NCBI RefSeq assembly: GCF_000430825.1
Contig: NZ_AUMT01000003.1
Span: 62,001 to 126,000, forward strand
Direction of reading: 5' to 3'
Length of the DNA: 64,000 nucleotides
DNA from: Chryseobacterium daeguense DSM 19388
Lineage (GTDB): Bacteria > Bacteroidota > Bacteroidia > Flavobacteriales > Weeksellaceae
In this document: positions 1 to 7,941 of the stretch, piece by piece
How the letters are laid out: the number at the start of each line of letters is the position of its first letter
Numbering within the stretch: the stretch's first letter is position 1
The notes under the pieces: model-generated
The model's database searches: none
What the model was told of the DNA's origin: nothing
The model's input: the letters and a program-made list of their open reading frames with translations, nothing else
Translations under genes and position numbers: made by a program

Positions 1-141
1 ATTAAGGATTTCGGTATCGAAAATAAATACCGGCAATACTTTTAATCCTGATTCCAAAGCCTTTTTTAATCCTGTATTGTCTTCCAGCCGGAGATCTCTT
101 CGAAACCAGAAAATATTTATTTTATCCGCTTTTTTTAGCAT
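1..141 (-). CDS. phrB: Deoxyribodipyrimidine photolyase / cryptochrome, N-terminal fragment (runs off left edge)
   Basis: Only the first 47 codons are inside the window. From the ATG at 139-141 the reading frame gives a short basic lead, then INIFWFRRDLRLEDNTGL, which is the hallmark first beta-strand and FRRDLR motif of the photolyase alpha/beta (antenna-chromophore) domain, followed by VLPVFIFD. Photolyases are FAD enzymes that split UV-induced pyrimidine dimers with blue light; whether this one is a CPD photolyase or a cryptochrome cannot be told from the fragment. It starts 8 nt after the stop of the SRPBCC gene and is probably the last gene of the four-gene operon that begins at 1968. 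It is too close to the edge and too short to have been listed as an ordinary open reading frame. Confidence 0.85.
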   Translation of the reverse strand, partial: MLKKADKINIFWFRRDLRLEDNTGLKKALESGLKVLPVFIFDTEILN

Positions 142-149
142 AAATAATT

Positions 150-608
150 TTATCTGTTAAATCTTTCCTCTAAAATTTTATAACGATAATCAAAAATATC
201 GTGAAGCTTTTTCTTGACCAAAACATTGTGCGCAATTTCCCCCAAAAAACCAAAAGGCAATTCGTAATCTACCGTATCTTTCATAAGAACACCATTTTCA
301 TTTTCGATAAATTCATGATGGTGATGCCAGAGCTTATAAGGCCCTTTCTTCTGAAAATCAGTAAAGCTTTTCTGAAAATCAACCTGAATAATCTCCGTTT
401 TCCATTTCATTTTGATTCCAAATAACGGCGAAACAAAATAATCAATGATCATTCCTTCAAAAATTTCGTCATTTTCAAAATGGGTTAATACTATGAAATT
501 CATTTCTTTCGGGGTTATTTCCGAGAGATTATTGGCCGAGGAAAAGAATTTCCACGCGGTTTGTAAGTCGCAGTTCAATTGCTGCTCGCGATAAAGCTGG
601 TGTTTCAT
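150..608 (-). CDS. SRPBCC family (START-like ligand-binding fold) protein
   Basis: A 152-residue single-domain protein with no signal peptide. The opening (REQQLNCDLQTAWKFFSSANNLSEITP) and the end (ELPFGFLGEIAHNVLVKKKLHDIFDYRYKILEERF) match the pattern of small SRPBCC/cyclase-dehydrase-like proteins: an N-terminal beta-strand and helix grip, a central sheet, and a long C-terminal helix that closes the hydrophobic cavity. The ligand is unknown. It lies between the L,D-transpeptidase-like gene (10 nt upstream) and the photolyase gene (8 nt downstream), so all are probably co-transcribed. Pairing of a small SRPBCC gene with a photolyase is, as far as I know, common in Flavobacteriia, but no biochemical link is shown here. 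Confidence 0.8.
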   Translation of the reverse strand: MKHQLYREQQLNCDLQTAWKFFSSANNLSEITPKEMNFIVLTHFENDEIFEGMIIDYFVSPLFGIKMKWKTEIIQVDFQKSFTDFQKKGPYKLWHHHHEFIENENGVLMKDTVDYELPFGFLGEIAHNVLVKKKLHDIFDYRYKILEERFNR

Positions 609-618
609 TGTTTTGATT

Positions 619-1278
619 TTAATTATAGATCCACATCAAAACAGGTTTCTTTGATTTCTGAAGCATTGGGTCAATTTCCCTCATTGCGTTATTAGATATT
701 GTCGGGCAGCCCCATCCTTCCGGCGATCCATTGGGAAAAACTTCTTCATCGCTCATAAGATCCCACGAGTGAAAAACAATAAATCTCTTCAACGCGTTGC
801 TGTTGGTTTCTTCCAGGCCGTGCATCAGATATTTTACATTGATTCCCCAATCACTGTGACCTCTTCCCTGCAATTTATATTTGCCCAAAGATGAAAGGTG
901 GCTGCCATCTTCATTGCTGAACGTAGGCTTATCTTTCGACTGGTCTTTACTCCATGAATTTGAGCCGCAGCCATGACCCACCAGATATTTCTTTGAAACA
1001 GAATTTGTTTTAAAATCCCAGATAAAAAACCTTTTAACGCCGGAATGCAGGCTCATATCAATCAGAATACAGAAATCCGTATTAAATTTCCCTGACTGAC
1101 AAAACTTTAGTGCTTCATCGGCTTTGGCTTTTGTTTTGGTTAAATCAATGCTCTGTTTCTTTTCAACAATTTCAATCTTTTCAGCTTCAGGCTGCCTTGC
1201 TTTTTTGAAATCTTCTTTTTTGTCTGTTTTGCATGAAAACAATAATAGAAATACAAAAATCACACTAAAAATTTTCAT
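619..1278 (-). CDS. Murein L,D-transpeptidase catalytic domain protein (YkuD_2 type), lipoprotein
   Basis: A 219-residue protein with a lipoprotein signal (FVFLLLFSCKTDKK, lipidated Cys about residue 16) and a lysine/glutamate-rich linker. The folded domain carries the YkuD_2 (PF13645) pattern: VGHGCGSNS, then LGKYKLQGRGHSDWG, HSWDL, and the catalytic SPEGWGCPTIS near residues 185-195 with Cys in the SxGC position. Such enzymes form or exchange L,D cross-links, or attach proteins, in the periplasm; the YkuD_2 subgroup has no firm substrate. It starts 6 nt after the DUF2459 gene, so it is the second gene of an operon. Residues between the signal and the domain are unlike a LysM or PG-binding module. 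Confidence 0.8.
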   Translation of the reverse strand: MKIFSVIFVFLLLFSCKTDKKEDFKKARQPEAEKIEIVEKKQSIDLTKTKAKADEALKFCQSGKFNTDFCILIDMSLHSGVKRFFIWDFKTNSVSKKYLVGHGCGSNSWSKDQSKDKPTFSNEDGSHLSSLGKYKLQGRGHSDWGINVKYLMHGLEETNSNALKRFIVFHSWDLMSDEEVFPNGSPEGWGCPTISNNAMREIDPMLQKSKKPVLMWIYN

Positions 1279-1284
1279 TAATGT

Positions 1285-1968
1285 TTATTTGTAATGTAAA
1301 AAAATACCATAATCTGAAGGAGTCCAGAGAGCGGCTTTCTGGCCGGCTGCTTTTAAGGCATCATTTGCCCAGGTATTGCAGGTATCCAGAAAGCTGTATT
1401 TACCTTTTGCATCGTAAAACGCATCGTTGTCACTGTAAACCGCATTGGTAGGAATAAGCTTGAAATTTCCTTTTTCATCCTTGTCGAATTTATCTTCTAC
1501 AAACCGAACCAGTTTTTTATATTGATCCTTACTGATCATGATTTTAATACAATCATCGCCTTCAACCATTTTTTTATAATAAGTACAGTGCATGGCAGAT
1601 TCGCTAAGCCAGAAAGCCGCTTTAAAAGCCGTTGAAAATTTCAGGTCTGCCCAGGTAGGTGTATCAAGATAAAAACCCTTGTCTCCCCATCCTATACCGA
1701 CGTAAGTGTAGTCTGTCTCGCCGGATTTGGTATTGGCAAAAGGAATTTTTGCACTCCAGTCCTGAAGATCATTCTTTACAGGCATTACAATATCTGTGTG
1801 GACGCCGTTGGTATAAATGTAAACAGGAATTTCTTTTTTCTGACCGTCATCTTTTGCAGACACTTCAATAAAAGGCAACAAATAGCCCAGCGCTACGTAC
1901 AAAACAACGATTCCTATAATGATTCCCAAAGTTTTTAGAATTAGAAACAGCATCTTTTTCACATTCAT
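1285..1968 (-). CDS. DUF2459 / TIGR02117 family membrane-anchored protein
   Basis: A 227-residue protein with one N-terminal membrane segment (about residues 7-30) and the DUF2459 pattern: IYTNGVHTDIVMPVKN, then YVGIGWGDKGFYLDTPTWADL and, near the end, DTCNTWANDALKAAG. The conserved His-Thr-Asp and the Cys-Asn-Thr-Trp segment recall a cysteine-peptidase-like (NlpC/P60-like) arrangement, but function is unproven. It is the first gene of the operon that continues with a YkuD_2 protein, an SRPBCC protein and a photolyase, so a cell-envelope role is reasonable. The region upstream of the ATG is shared with a divergent plus-strand promoter at 2018-2048. Confidence 0.8.
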   Translation of the reverse strand: MNVKKMLFLILKTLGIIIGIVVLYVALGYLLPFIEVSAKDDGQKKEIPVYIYTNGVHTDIVMPVKNDLQDWSAKIPFANTKSGETDYTYVGIGWGDKGFYLDTPTWADLKFSTAFKAAFWLSESAMHCTYYKKMVEGDDCIKIMISKDQYKKLVRFVEDKFDKDEKGNFKLIPTNAVYSDNDAFYDAKGKYSFLDTCNTWANDALKAAGQKAALWTPSDYGIFLHYK

Positions 1969-2017
1969 GTTGTTAAAATGGTTAATAAAAATTTAATCTG
2001 AATTTTTCGTAAAAGTA

Positions 2018-2048
2018 TTTGTTTTAATCGAAATTTTCGCTAAATTTA
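2018..2048 (+). promoter_or_regulatory. Predicted sigma-A type promoter for the small basic peptide gene
   Basis: TTTG at 2018-2021, exactly 19 nt, then TAAATTTA at 2041-2048. This fits the Bacteroidetes pattern TTTG-N19-TAnnTTTG except for the last base. It points at the 26-codon reading frame starting at 2069. Confidence 0.5.
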
Positions 2049-2068
2049 AGTACAAAATATTCACAAAT

Positions 2069-2149
2069 ATGCACAAAAACACTAAGTCCAACAAAAGATT
2101 TAAAGTAAGAGTAAAAGTAGCTCCAAAAAGAATACAGAAAAAACGTTGA
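2069..2149 (+). CDS. Possible small highly basic protein, 26 aa
   Basis: ATG at 2069 opens a 26-codon frame ending at TGA 2147-2149. Twelve of 26 residues are Lys or Arg (pattern K-K-KR-K-R-K-KR-KKR), it begins MHKNTKSNK and ends IQKKR. It has no acidic residue. A promoter-like pair with ideal spacing lies 20 nt upstream. The composition suggests an RNA-binding or ribosome-associated peptide, like the tiny basic ribosomal proteins such as THX, but I do not recognise it as a member of any named family. The opposite-strand 62-codon frame across the same DNA has no convincing start or composition. Confidence is limited because the frame is so short. Confidence 0.4.
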   Translation: MHKNTKSNKRFKVRVKVAPKRIQKKR

Positions 2150-2227
2150 TTTTCGGTGGGATTTGATCTCATGAAAGTCAATTTTTCTTTTTAGGAAAGG
2201 CTTACATACCTTTTACCTGATAAAAAT

Positions 2228-2315
2228 CTTTAACCTCCTTAAAGCAGAAAATTTAAGGAATGGTCGATCACCCGCCTTACTCTGGAACTTCATACATTCC
2301 AGATAAGGGCTTATC
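2228..2315. repeat. Three successive inverted repeats in a gene-free stretch
   Basis: CTTTAA (2228-2233) with loop CCTCC and TTAAAG (2239-2244); TCTGGAA (2281-2287) with a 9-nt loop and TTCCAGA (2297-2303); GATAAG-GG-CTTATC (2302-2315). They lie just downstream of the queG stop. None has a clear T-run, so simple termination is uncertain. Confidence 0.35.
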
Positions 2316-2328
2316 ATCGAAAATGTTG

Positions 2329-3273
2329 TTACATAGTGTCGGAAGAATTCTCCAAAAAATCAATATTTCTTTTCAAACCAGCGAATTTTGTACGCTTTAC
2401 CGGGGATTTCCTGAAAATTTCTGAAAACAGCTCTTGTGTCAGCTCCCTCCATTCTCCTTTTTTAAAATTTTTTAACAAATCATTGGGTTGAAATTTAGTT
2501 TGATTGTGCGGTACAGAAAACCGGTTCCACGGACAGACATCCTGGCAGACGTCGCAGCCGAACATCCAGTCGTCCATTTTATCTTTAAAATAATCAGGTA
2601 TTTCGTTCTTCAGCTCAATTGTTGCATAAGAAATACATTTGCTGCCGTCCACTATTTTTTCAGAAATTATAGCATTTGTAGGACATGCATCAATACATTT
2701 CCTGCAGGTTCCGCAATGATCGGTAGTTTCGTGGTCAGGAACCAGTTCAAGATCACAGATAATTTCCGCTAAGAAATAAAAAGATCCGTTTTGTTTTGTA
2801 ATTAAATTCGCATTCTTTCCTACCCAGCCTATTCCAGATTTCTTTGCCCAGCTTCTTTCCAGAACCGGAGCCGAATCTACAAAAACACGGAATGCAAACT
2901 CACCGATTTCCTGCTGTAATTCTGCAACCATTTCCCGGAGAATGTCTTTGATAACTTCATGATAATCTTCGGCATACGCATATTTTGAAATTTTAAAATT
3001 CTCAATGGTTGAAATCTTTTCTTTCGGAAAATAATTATAGGATAAGGATATGACCGATTTTGAACCTTCCACTAATAACCTTGGATCCAGCCTTTTATCA
3101 AAATAATTTTCCATGTATTTCATTTCTCCATGAAAATTATTCTTTAGCCAGGCTTCGAGAGGTTTCGCATCTTCTTCCAAAAAATCTGCTTTGGAAATAC
3201 CACAACTCTGGAATCCAAAACTTTTTGCCTTGGATTTAATTATTTGTGAATATTTTTCAGCGTTGGAATTCAT
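2329..3273 (-). CDS. queG: tRNA epoxyqueuosine(34) reductase
   Basis: QueG reduces epoxyqueuosine in the tRNA wobble base to queuosine, using cobalamin and two [4Fe-4S] clusters in the cytoplasm. The protein has the family signature [23 protein letters not shown] (the Asp is the proposed general acid), a first ferredoxin motif [12 protein letters not shown] and a second [11 protein letters not shown], and a short C-terminal HEAT-like tail; length of about 314 residues is typical. The frame stays open to 3291, but the Met at 3273 ([10 protein letters not shown]) has AAAAAGG just upstream, whereas the longer form would start on the -7 element TAGTTTTG (minus strand, 3289-3296). It is divergent from the rhodanese gene, and the two promoters overlap. 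Confidence 0.92.
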   Translation of the reverse strand: MNSNAEKYSQIIKSKAKSFGFQSCGISKADFLEEDAKPLEAWLKNNFHGEMKYMENYFDKRLDPRLLVEGSKSVISLSYNYFPKEKISTIENFKISKYAYAEDYHEVIKDILREMVAELQQEIGEFAFRVFVDSAPVLERSWAKKSGIGWVGKNANLITKQNGSFYFLAEIICDLELVPDHETTDHCGTCRKCIDACPTNAIISEKIVDGSKCISYATIELKNEIPDYFKDKMDDWMFGCDVCQDVCPWNRFSVPHNQTKFQPNDLLKNFKKGEWRELTQELFSEIFRKSPVKRTKFAGLKRNIDFLENSSDTM

Positions 3274-3285
3274 AACCTTTTTACC

Positions 3286-3315
3286 TTGCAAAACTAAGAT
3301 TATTTTATAAATTTG
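3286..3315 (+). promoter_or_regulatory. Promoter of the rhodanese gene
   Basis: TTG at 3286-3288, 19 nt, TAAATTTG at 3308-3315: a full match to the Bacteroidetes consensus. The leader before the ATG at 3398 would be about 75 nt. The element overlaps the minus-strand -7 box TAGTTTTG of queG. Confidence 0.65.
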
Positions 3316-3397
3316 CTTGTACTTTGAAGATCGAAATACTGTATCCCGGTTTTCGATGGATCAAATCTAATTTTTAACTCTAAATATTAATATAACT

Positions 3398-3697
3398 ATG
3401 TCTTTATCAGAAGTATTAAAATCAGGAAACTATGAATTAATCGACGTTCGTGAGCCAATGGAATTGGAGATGGACGGCAATATAGAAGGTGCTAAAAACA
3501 TTCCACTGGGTGAAGTAGAGGACAGAAAAGACGAAATTCTTTCCATCGACAAGCCGGTTGTGATCTTCTGCAGAAGCGGAAACAGAAGCGGAAAAGCATT
3601 GGAATACCTGAACAGCCAAGGCCTGAAAGACGGTTATAACGGCGGAGGCTGGGCTGAGCTGAAAGCAACTATCGAAGCAAATCAAGGAACTTTTTAA
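3398..3697 (+). CDS. Single-domain rhodanese-like sulfurtransferase
   Basis: A 99-residue cytoplasmic protein made of one rhodanese domain. It has LIDVREPMELEMDGNIEGAKNIPLGEV, then VVIFCRSGNRSGKALEYL with the active-site loop CRSGNR (Cys near residue 58) that carries a persulfide, and the closing GYNGGGWAEL. Such small rhodaneses (GlpE/PspE type) pass sulfur to thiol or cyanide acceptors; the physiological acceptor is unknown. Transcription starts from the promoter at 3286-3315 and ends at the hairpin that overlaps the stop codon, so it is monocistronic. Confidence 0.88.
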   Translation: MSLSEVLKSGNYELIDVREPMELEMDGNIEGAKNIPLGEVEDRKDEILSIDKPVVIFCRSGNRSGKALEYLNSQGLKDGYNGGGWAELKATIEANQGTF

Positions 3698-3710
3698 AGT
3701 TCCTTTTTTT
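3684..3710 (+). terminator. Rho-independent terminator of the rhodanese gene
   Basis: AAGGAACTTT and AAAGTTCCTT form a 10-bp stem with a TT loop, followed by a T-run to 3710. The stop codon TAA (3695-3697) is inside the hairpin. Confidence 0.8.
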
Positions 3711-3719
3711 ATATTTATT

Positions 3720-4337
3720 ATGGATTTAAAATATAGATTCCACCAAAGCTGTTCCCGTTTTACTGAAGATCATAATCTTATTGAAAATTTATGGTTGGAA
3801 ATTGAAAAGAGATATTCAGAGAAAGGTAGATATTATCACAATCTGGAACATCTTGAGAATATGTTTCCAGAGGTTAATGCCATAAAAGATCAAATTGAAA
3901 ATTATACAATTATTTCTTTTTCAATCTTTTATCATGATATCATTTATAATTCTTCATCAAAATTCAATGAGGAAAAAAGTGCGGAATTTGCCATAAGTGC
4001 TCTGAAAAAATTAAATATAAATCAAGATTTCTTCAAAAAAATTTCAGAGCAGATTATTGCTACAAAATCTCATCAAAAATCTAACGACAATGATACCAAC
4101 TATCTTTTGGATGCTGATCTTTCGATTTTGGGAAAAGATCCCAAAATCTATGTAGACTATACAAAACAGATTAGAAAAGAATATTCTATTTATCCTGATC
4201 TTCTTTACAAACCGGGAAGAAAAAAAGTCCTGAAACATTTTCTTGAATTGGAAAATATTTTCAAGACGAAAGAATTCAGAGAAAAATATGAAGTTCAGGC
4301 GAGAGAGAATCTTTTGTGTGAAATAGGAATGCTTTAG
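3720..4337 (+). CDS. HD-superfamily metal-dependent phosphohydrolase-like protein (COG4339 type)
   Basis: A 205-residue cytoplasmic protein. The order RYYHNLEHLENM, then FSIFYHDIIYN, then DADLSILGKDPKIYVDYTKQIRKEYSIYP is typical of the COG4339 'predicted HD hydrolase' family: paired His residues in the first helix, the HD doublet at about residue 75, and a late Asp. Members are assumed to hydrolyse phosphate esters or nucleotides; no substrate can be assigned. It starts 9 nt after the rhodanese terminator and has no obvious promoter of its own, so it may depend on read-through. Confidence 0.75.
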   Translation: MDLKYRFHQSCSRFTEDHNLIENLWLEIEKRYSEKGRYYHNLEHLENMFPEVNAIKDQIENYTIISFSIFYHDIIYNSSSKFNEEKSAEFAISALKKLNINQDFFKKISEQIIATKSHQKSNDNDTNYLLDADLSILGKDPKIYVDYTKQIRKEYSIYPDLLYKPGRKKVLKHFLELENIFKTKEFREKYEVQARENLLCEIGML

Positions 4338-4367
4338 ATTTATTTGATTGATTTATATTATTACCAC

Positions 4368-4423
4368 CCCATCAAAAATTCTTTGAATTTTCGCCACCCC
4401 TCCGGAGGAGGGGAATTTTGATG
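4368..4423. repeat. REP-like intergenic hairpin
   Basis: Outer arms CATCAAAAATTC (4368-4379) and GAATTTTGATG (4413-4423) flank an inner perfect stem CCCCTCC (4397-4403), GGA, GGAGGGG (4407-4413). GC-rich stem in an AT-rich gap between convergent genes; it could end transcription from both sides. Confidence 0.55.
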
Positions 4424-4468
4424 TTGCAAAGAGACTTAATAATGATTTTACTTCTGCTTTGTAAACAA

Positions 4469-5458
4469 TTATAAACCCGGATTCCCTGCTTCTTCAAATT
4501 CTTTCAATAAGTTTTGGAAAACCGTTTCTACCGGAAGAACATCATCAATTAAAGCTGAAACCTGCCCGATTTCCAGTTCACCCTCTTCCATATCACCTTC
4601 AAACATTCCGCGTTTTGCCCTTGCTCTGCCTAAAGATGCGATGAGGGATTCTTTATTCCGTCCTATATTGTAGATTTCTTCCAGCTCATTGAAGAATTTG
4701 TTTTTAACCATTCTTACAGGCGCTAATTCCTTCAATGTCAAATGAGTATCCCCTTCCTGAAGCTCGGTAATTTTCTTTTTCCAATTTTCGTGGGCACTGG
4801 CCTCAACGGTTGCTGCAAAACGCGAACCGATCTGAACACCGTCTGCACCAAGAATCATGGCTGCTTTCATCTGTAAACCCAGCGCAATTCCGCCTGCCGC
4901 AATTAATGGTTTTGAAATATGTTTTCTGACATTTGGAATTAAACAAAAAGTAGTCGTTTCATCCCTTCCATTATGCCCTCCTGCCTCAAAGCCCTCTGCA
5001 ACAATGGCATCTACTCCGGCATCCTCGCATTTCATGGCGAATTTTGTTGAAGAAACAACGTGTGCTACTTTTAACCCTTCTTTCTGCAAAGTTTCAGTAT
5101 AAGTTTTAGGATTTCCGGCTGATGTAAAAACAATTTTAACCCCTTCTTCCAAAATAATCTGAATAACTTCATCAAGATTAGGGTAAAGCATGGGAACATT
5201 CACCCCAAAAGGTTTGTTGGTAGCCTGCTTACATTTTTGAATGTTTTCCCTTAAAACGTCCGGATACATGCTTCCTGCGCCGATTAATCCCAGACCACCA
5301 CAGTTGGAAACTGCAGAAGCCAGCCTCCATCCGGAATGCCAGATCATTCCTGCCTGTATAATGGGATATTGAATATTAAACAGTTGTGTAACTCTATTTT
5401 GGCTTTGCTGCATGTCGTGAAGTTTTTTAGCAGAATTAAAATCTATAAAATTGCTCAT
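4469..5458 (-). CDS. NAD(P)H-dependent flavin oxidoreductase / nitronate monooxygenase family
   Basis: A 329-residue cytoplasmic TIM-barrel flavoprotein of the 2-nitropropane dioxygenase (NMO) superfamily. It shows YPIIQAGMIWHSGWRLASAVSNCGGLGLIGAGSM near the start, VVSSTKFAMKCEDAGVDAIVAEGFEAGGHNGRDETTTF (FMN phosphate and substrate-side loop with the usual EGxEAGGH) in the middle, and LIAAGGIALGLQMKAAMILGADGVQIGSRF. These enzymes use FMN to oxidise nitronates or reduce quinones, and the same fold includes the FabK enoyl-ACP reductase, so exact chemistry is open. Its 5' neighbour surA-like gene is separated by a terminator, so it has its own transcript. Confidence 0.82.
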   Translation of the reverse strand: MSNFIDFNSAKKLHDMQQSQNRVTQLFNIQYPIIQAGMIWHSGWRLASAVSNCGGLGLIGAGSMYPDVLRENIQKCKQATNKPFGVNVPMLYPNLDEVIQIILEEGVKIVFTSAGNPKTYTETLQKEGLKVAHVVSSTKFAMKCEDAGVDAIVAEGFEAGGHNGRDETTTFCLIPNVRKHISKPLIAAGGIALGLQMKAAMILGADGVQIGSRFAATVEASAHENWKKKITELQEGDTHLTLKELAPVRMVKNKFFNELEEIYNIGRNKESLIASLGRARAKRGMFEGDMEEGELEIGQVSALIDDVLPVETVFQNLLKEFEEAGNPGL

Positions 5459-5503
5459 ACTGTAAAAATACTAAAAATAGGGGTTTGTGAAAGATTCATA
5501 CAT

Positions 5504-5533
5504 AAAAAAACCTCCAGAAATCTGAAGGTTTTC
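5504..5533 (-). terminator. Terminator of the surA-like gene
   Basis: On the minus strand AACCTTCAGA, a short loop and TCTGGAGGTT (one mismatch) are followed by TTTTTTT. It lies between the surA-like stop and the flavin oxidoreductase start. Confidence 0.7.
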
Positions 5534-5536
5534 GTA

Positions 5537-6907
5537 TTATTTTTTAACTGAATCTTTTTTCCAGCTTCCTTTAAAGCTGCAGGTGTCGTAACGCCCGTCT
5601 ATGGAAATAAATGTTGTAGGAAGTTTTGAATTCACAAACTTTTCTACCATTTCATTTCGTTTTTTATTAAGCGCCATCTGCTTGATCCTGTCGTAATCCG
5701 TCTCCAGTGTGATCTGGTGAGCTGGGATTACGTCTTCAATCTTCACAATTTTTGCCACTTTTCTTTTTCTTTCATCTTCATCATCAAAAGCCGGCGTGAT
5801 GTCCCCTTTGTTTAAACCTGCCAATTCGTAGCTGATGGTTCCGGGAATACTTTCTCTTTCAATTTTATTAGAACCGTCTGAACCAGGAATCACCCCGGCA
5901 TTGAACTTTGTTCTTTTATCATCAGAAAATTTGAAAGCCGCATCTTTGAAAGTGATTTTACCACTGCTGATCAATCCTCTGATACTGTCCAGCTTTGCTT
6001 TTGCAGTTTTAACCTCTTCATCTGTAGGAGTTGCCATCAAAAGGATATGTCTTGCATCATAAATCTTTCCTGATCTTTTCACCAATTGGATAATATGATA
6101 CCCAAACTCTGACTCTACAGGATCTGAAATTTCACCCTCTTGAAGGTTAAGAGCAGCAGCCTCAAAAGGCTTTACCATCTGGCCTTTAGAAATATTTTTC
6201 ATTAAACCTCCGTTCGAAGCTGAACCCGGGTCTTCAGAATAAATTCTTGCCTGGCTTTCAAAGCTTTCACCTCCTTCGATGTCTTTTTTGATTTTCTTAA
6301 GCCTGTTGATAAGGTCTTGTTTATGAGCTTCCGTAAGCTTAGGATACATCATGATCTGGGATAAAGAAACCTCATCCTTGATTTCCGGCAGCTGAGCTTT
6401 GTACATATTGTAGAAATCTGTTACCTCATTTGGTGTAACGTCCGCTTTTTCTGTAACCCTCTGATATTTAGCCTGTCCGTAATATGTATCCGTATCGATT
6501 TTCTCGATGGCGTTTTTCATTTCATACCCGTTTCTGAACTTATAAGCGGCCAACATTGTTTTTTCGTCAGGAAACTGAGAAAGCAACTGCTGATATTTTG
6601 CATTAGCCTGCTCTTTTATGGCTGCAATACGGTTTTCAATTAAAGTATCTTTTTTAGCTTCATAAACAAGAAGTTTGTTGTTAAGAAGGTTTTCCAAAAA
6701 CTCACACTTATCGATATTAGAAGCTCCCTGCTGCTTTGCATAGTTCATCTGCTCATTCACATCAGACTCCAGCACAATTTCATCACCGATTACAGCAGCA
6801 ATACCATCCACTAATTCTCCTTGTTTCAGCTGAGCTTTCATCATATTTGTTGCGAACAACAGGACGAAAATTCCAAAAAGAAAAGTGATCTTTAATTTAT
6901 TTATCAT
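5537..6907 (-). CDS. SurA-like periplasmic peptidylprolyl isomerase with two parvulin domains
   Basis: A 456-residue secreted chaperone-isomerase. Residues 1-25 form a signal peptide; then comes a SurA-type N-terminal helical region (VDGIAAVIGDEIVLESDVNEQM), a first PpiC/parvulin domain (about 180-275, with FEAAALNLQEGEISDPVESEFGYHIIQLV) and a second one (about 280-385, ARHILLM...). The family helps fold outer-membrane barrels in the periplasm. A -7 element TAAATTTG (minus strand, 6929-6936) lies 21 nt before the ATG. It is a single-gene unit downstream of the PfkB kinase gene. Confidence 0.88.
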   Translation of the reverse strand: MINKLKITFLFGIFVLLFATNMMKAQLKQGELVDGIAAVIGDEIVLESDVNEQMNYAKQQGASNIDKCEFLENLLNNKLLVYEAKKDTLIENRIAAIKEQANAKYQQLLSQFPDEKTMLAAYKFRNGYEMKNAIEKIDTDTYYGQAKYQRVTEKADVTPNEVTDFYNMYKAQLPEIKDEVSLSQIMMYPKLTEAHKQDLINRLKKIKKDIEGGESFESQARIYSEDPGSASNGGLMKNISKGQMVKPFEAAALNLQEGEISDPVESEFGYHIIQLVKRSGKIYDARHILLMATPTDEEVKTAKAKLDSIRGLISSGKITFKDAAFKFSDDKRTKFNAGVIPGSDGSNKIERESIPGTISYELAGLNKGDITPAFDDEDERKRKVAKIVKIEDVIPAHQITLETDYDRIKQMALNKKRNEMVEKFVNSKLPTTFISIDGRYDTCSFKGSWKKDSVKK

Positions 6908-6928
6908 TTTACTATTTTAAACAAGTTG

Positions 6929-6936
6929 CAAATTTA
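6929..6936 (-). promoter_or_regulatory. -7 element of the surA-like gene
   Basis: TAAATTTG on the minus strand, 21 nt before the ATG at 6907. No TTG is visible at the ideal -33 distance. Confidence 0.45.
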
Positions 6937-6994
6937 GAATTCTTAATGAATTACACTAAATTTTTTATTATAAATATTTCTTAAAAAGACGTAT

Positions 6995-7918
6995 TTATTG
7001 TAGTTCAACGTCGAAAGTCGTTAATTCCTTGAATTGTCTCAATCTGGCGAACATATCAGATTCGTTAACTTCCTCAATTCTCTCCGTCCCGAATTTTTCC
7101 ACTGTGAAAGAAGCCATTGCAGAACCTACGATCAATGCAGATTTCATCGTCTCAAAATCAAACTTCCCTTTTTTAGCTAAATAAGCGGCAAAACCACCGG
7201 CAAAAGTATCTCCTGCACCTGTAGGATCAAAAACCTCCTCCAATGGAAGCGCAGGAATCGCAAATACCTTATTATCATGGAAAAGCAAAGCACCGTGCTC
7301 ACCTTTTTTAATGATTACATATTCAGGGCCCATGGTGTGGATTTTTTTCGCTGCTTTTACCAGAGAATATTCTCCGGAAAGCTGTCTTGCCTCTTCATCG
7401 TTAATAGTAATAACGTCTGTTTTAGCAATCATATCCATTAAAGTGTCCCATGCTGTGTTCATCCAGAAATTCATGGTATCAAGGATTACTAATTTCGGAC
7501 GGCTGTTCATTTTTTCAAGAACAGAAAGCTGTACGCCCGGGTGAAGGTTCCCTAATAATAAAATTTCAGCATCCTGCATGGAATCAGGAATTTTCGGGTC
7601 AAAATTTTCCAAAACATTTACTTCGGTTGCCAAGGTGTCTCTTGTGTTAAGATCATTATGGTATTTTCCGGACCAGAAGAATGTTTTTCCTTCTTTTACT
7701 ATTTCAATTCCTTCAATATTGATATCTCTGTTAGTAAACATATCAAGGTGCTCCTGCGGGAAATCTCCTCCTACTACAGAAACGATTCCTGATTTCACTC
7801 CCAAAACAGATGAAGTGATACAGATATAGGTAGCTGCTCCTCCTAAAATTTTATCAGTTTTTCCAAATGGCGTTTCGATCGCGTCAAACGCAACACTTCC
7901 TACAACTAAAAGTTTCAT
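6995..7918 (-). CDS. PfkB-family carbohydrate kinase
   Basis: A 307-residue cytoplasmic kinase of the ribokinase fold. The N-terminal KLLVVGSVAFDAIETPFGKTDKILGGAATYICITSSVLG is PfkB signature 1-like (glycine-rich, substrate side) and EEVFDPTGAGDTFAGGFAAYLA (about residues 230-251) is signature 2 with the anion hole GAGD and catalytic Asp. The sugar or nucleoside substrate cannot be named. It lies 23 nt downstream of gldD and probably shares its transcript; conserved neighbourhood of a PfkB gene with gldD is something I only infer here. Confidence 0.85.
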   Translation of the reverse strand: MKLLVVGSVAFDAIETPFGKTDKILGGAATYICITSSVLGVKSGIVSVVGGDFPQEHLDMFTNRDINIEGIEIVKEGKTFFWSGKYHNDLNTRDTLATEVNVLENFDPKIPDSMQDAEILLLGNLHPGVQLSVLEKMNSRPKLVILDTMNFWMNTAWDTLMDMIAKTDVITINDEEARQLSGEYSLVKAAKKIHTMGPEYVIIKKGEHGALLFHDNKVFAIPALPLEEVFDPTGAGDTFAGGFAAYLAKKGKFDFETMKSALIVGSAMASFTVEKFGTERIEEVNESDMFARLRQFKELTTFDVELQ

Positions 7919-7941
7919 ATTTTTTCAAAGTATATTTTAAA

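Noticed and set aside
1993..2181. 62-codon minus-strand frame across the small basic peptide gene
   Set aside because: No RBS or promoter, start not convincing, composition unlike local genes; overlaps a better-supported plus-strand frame.
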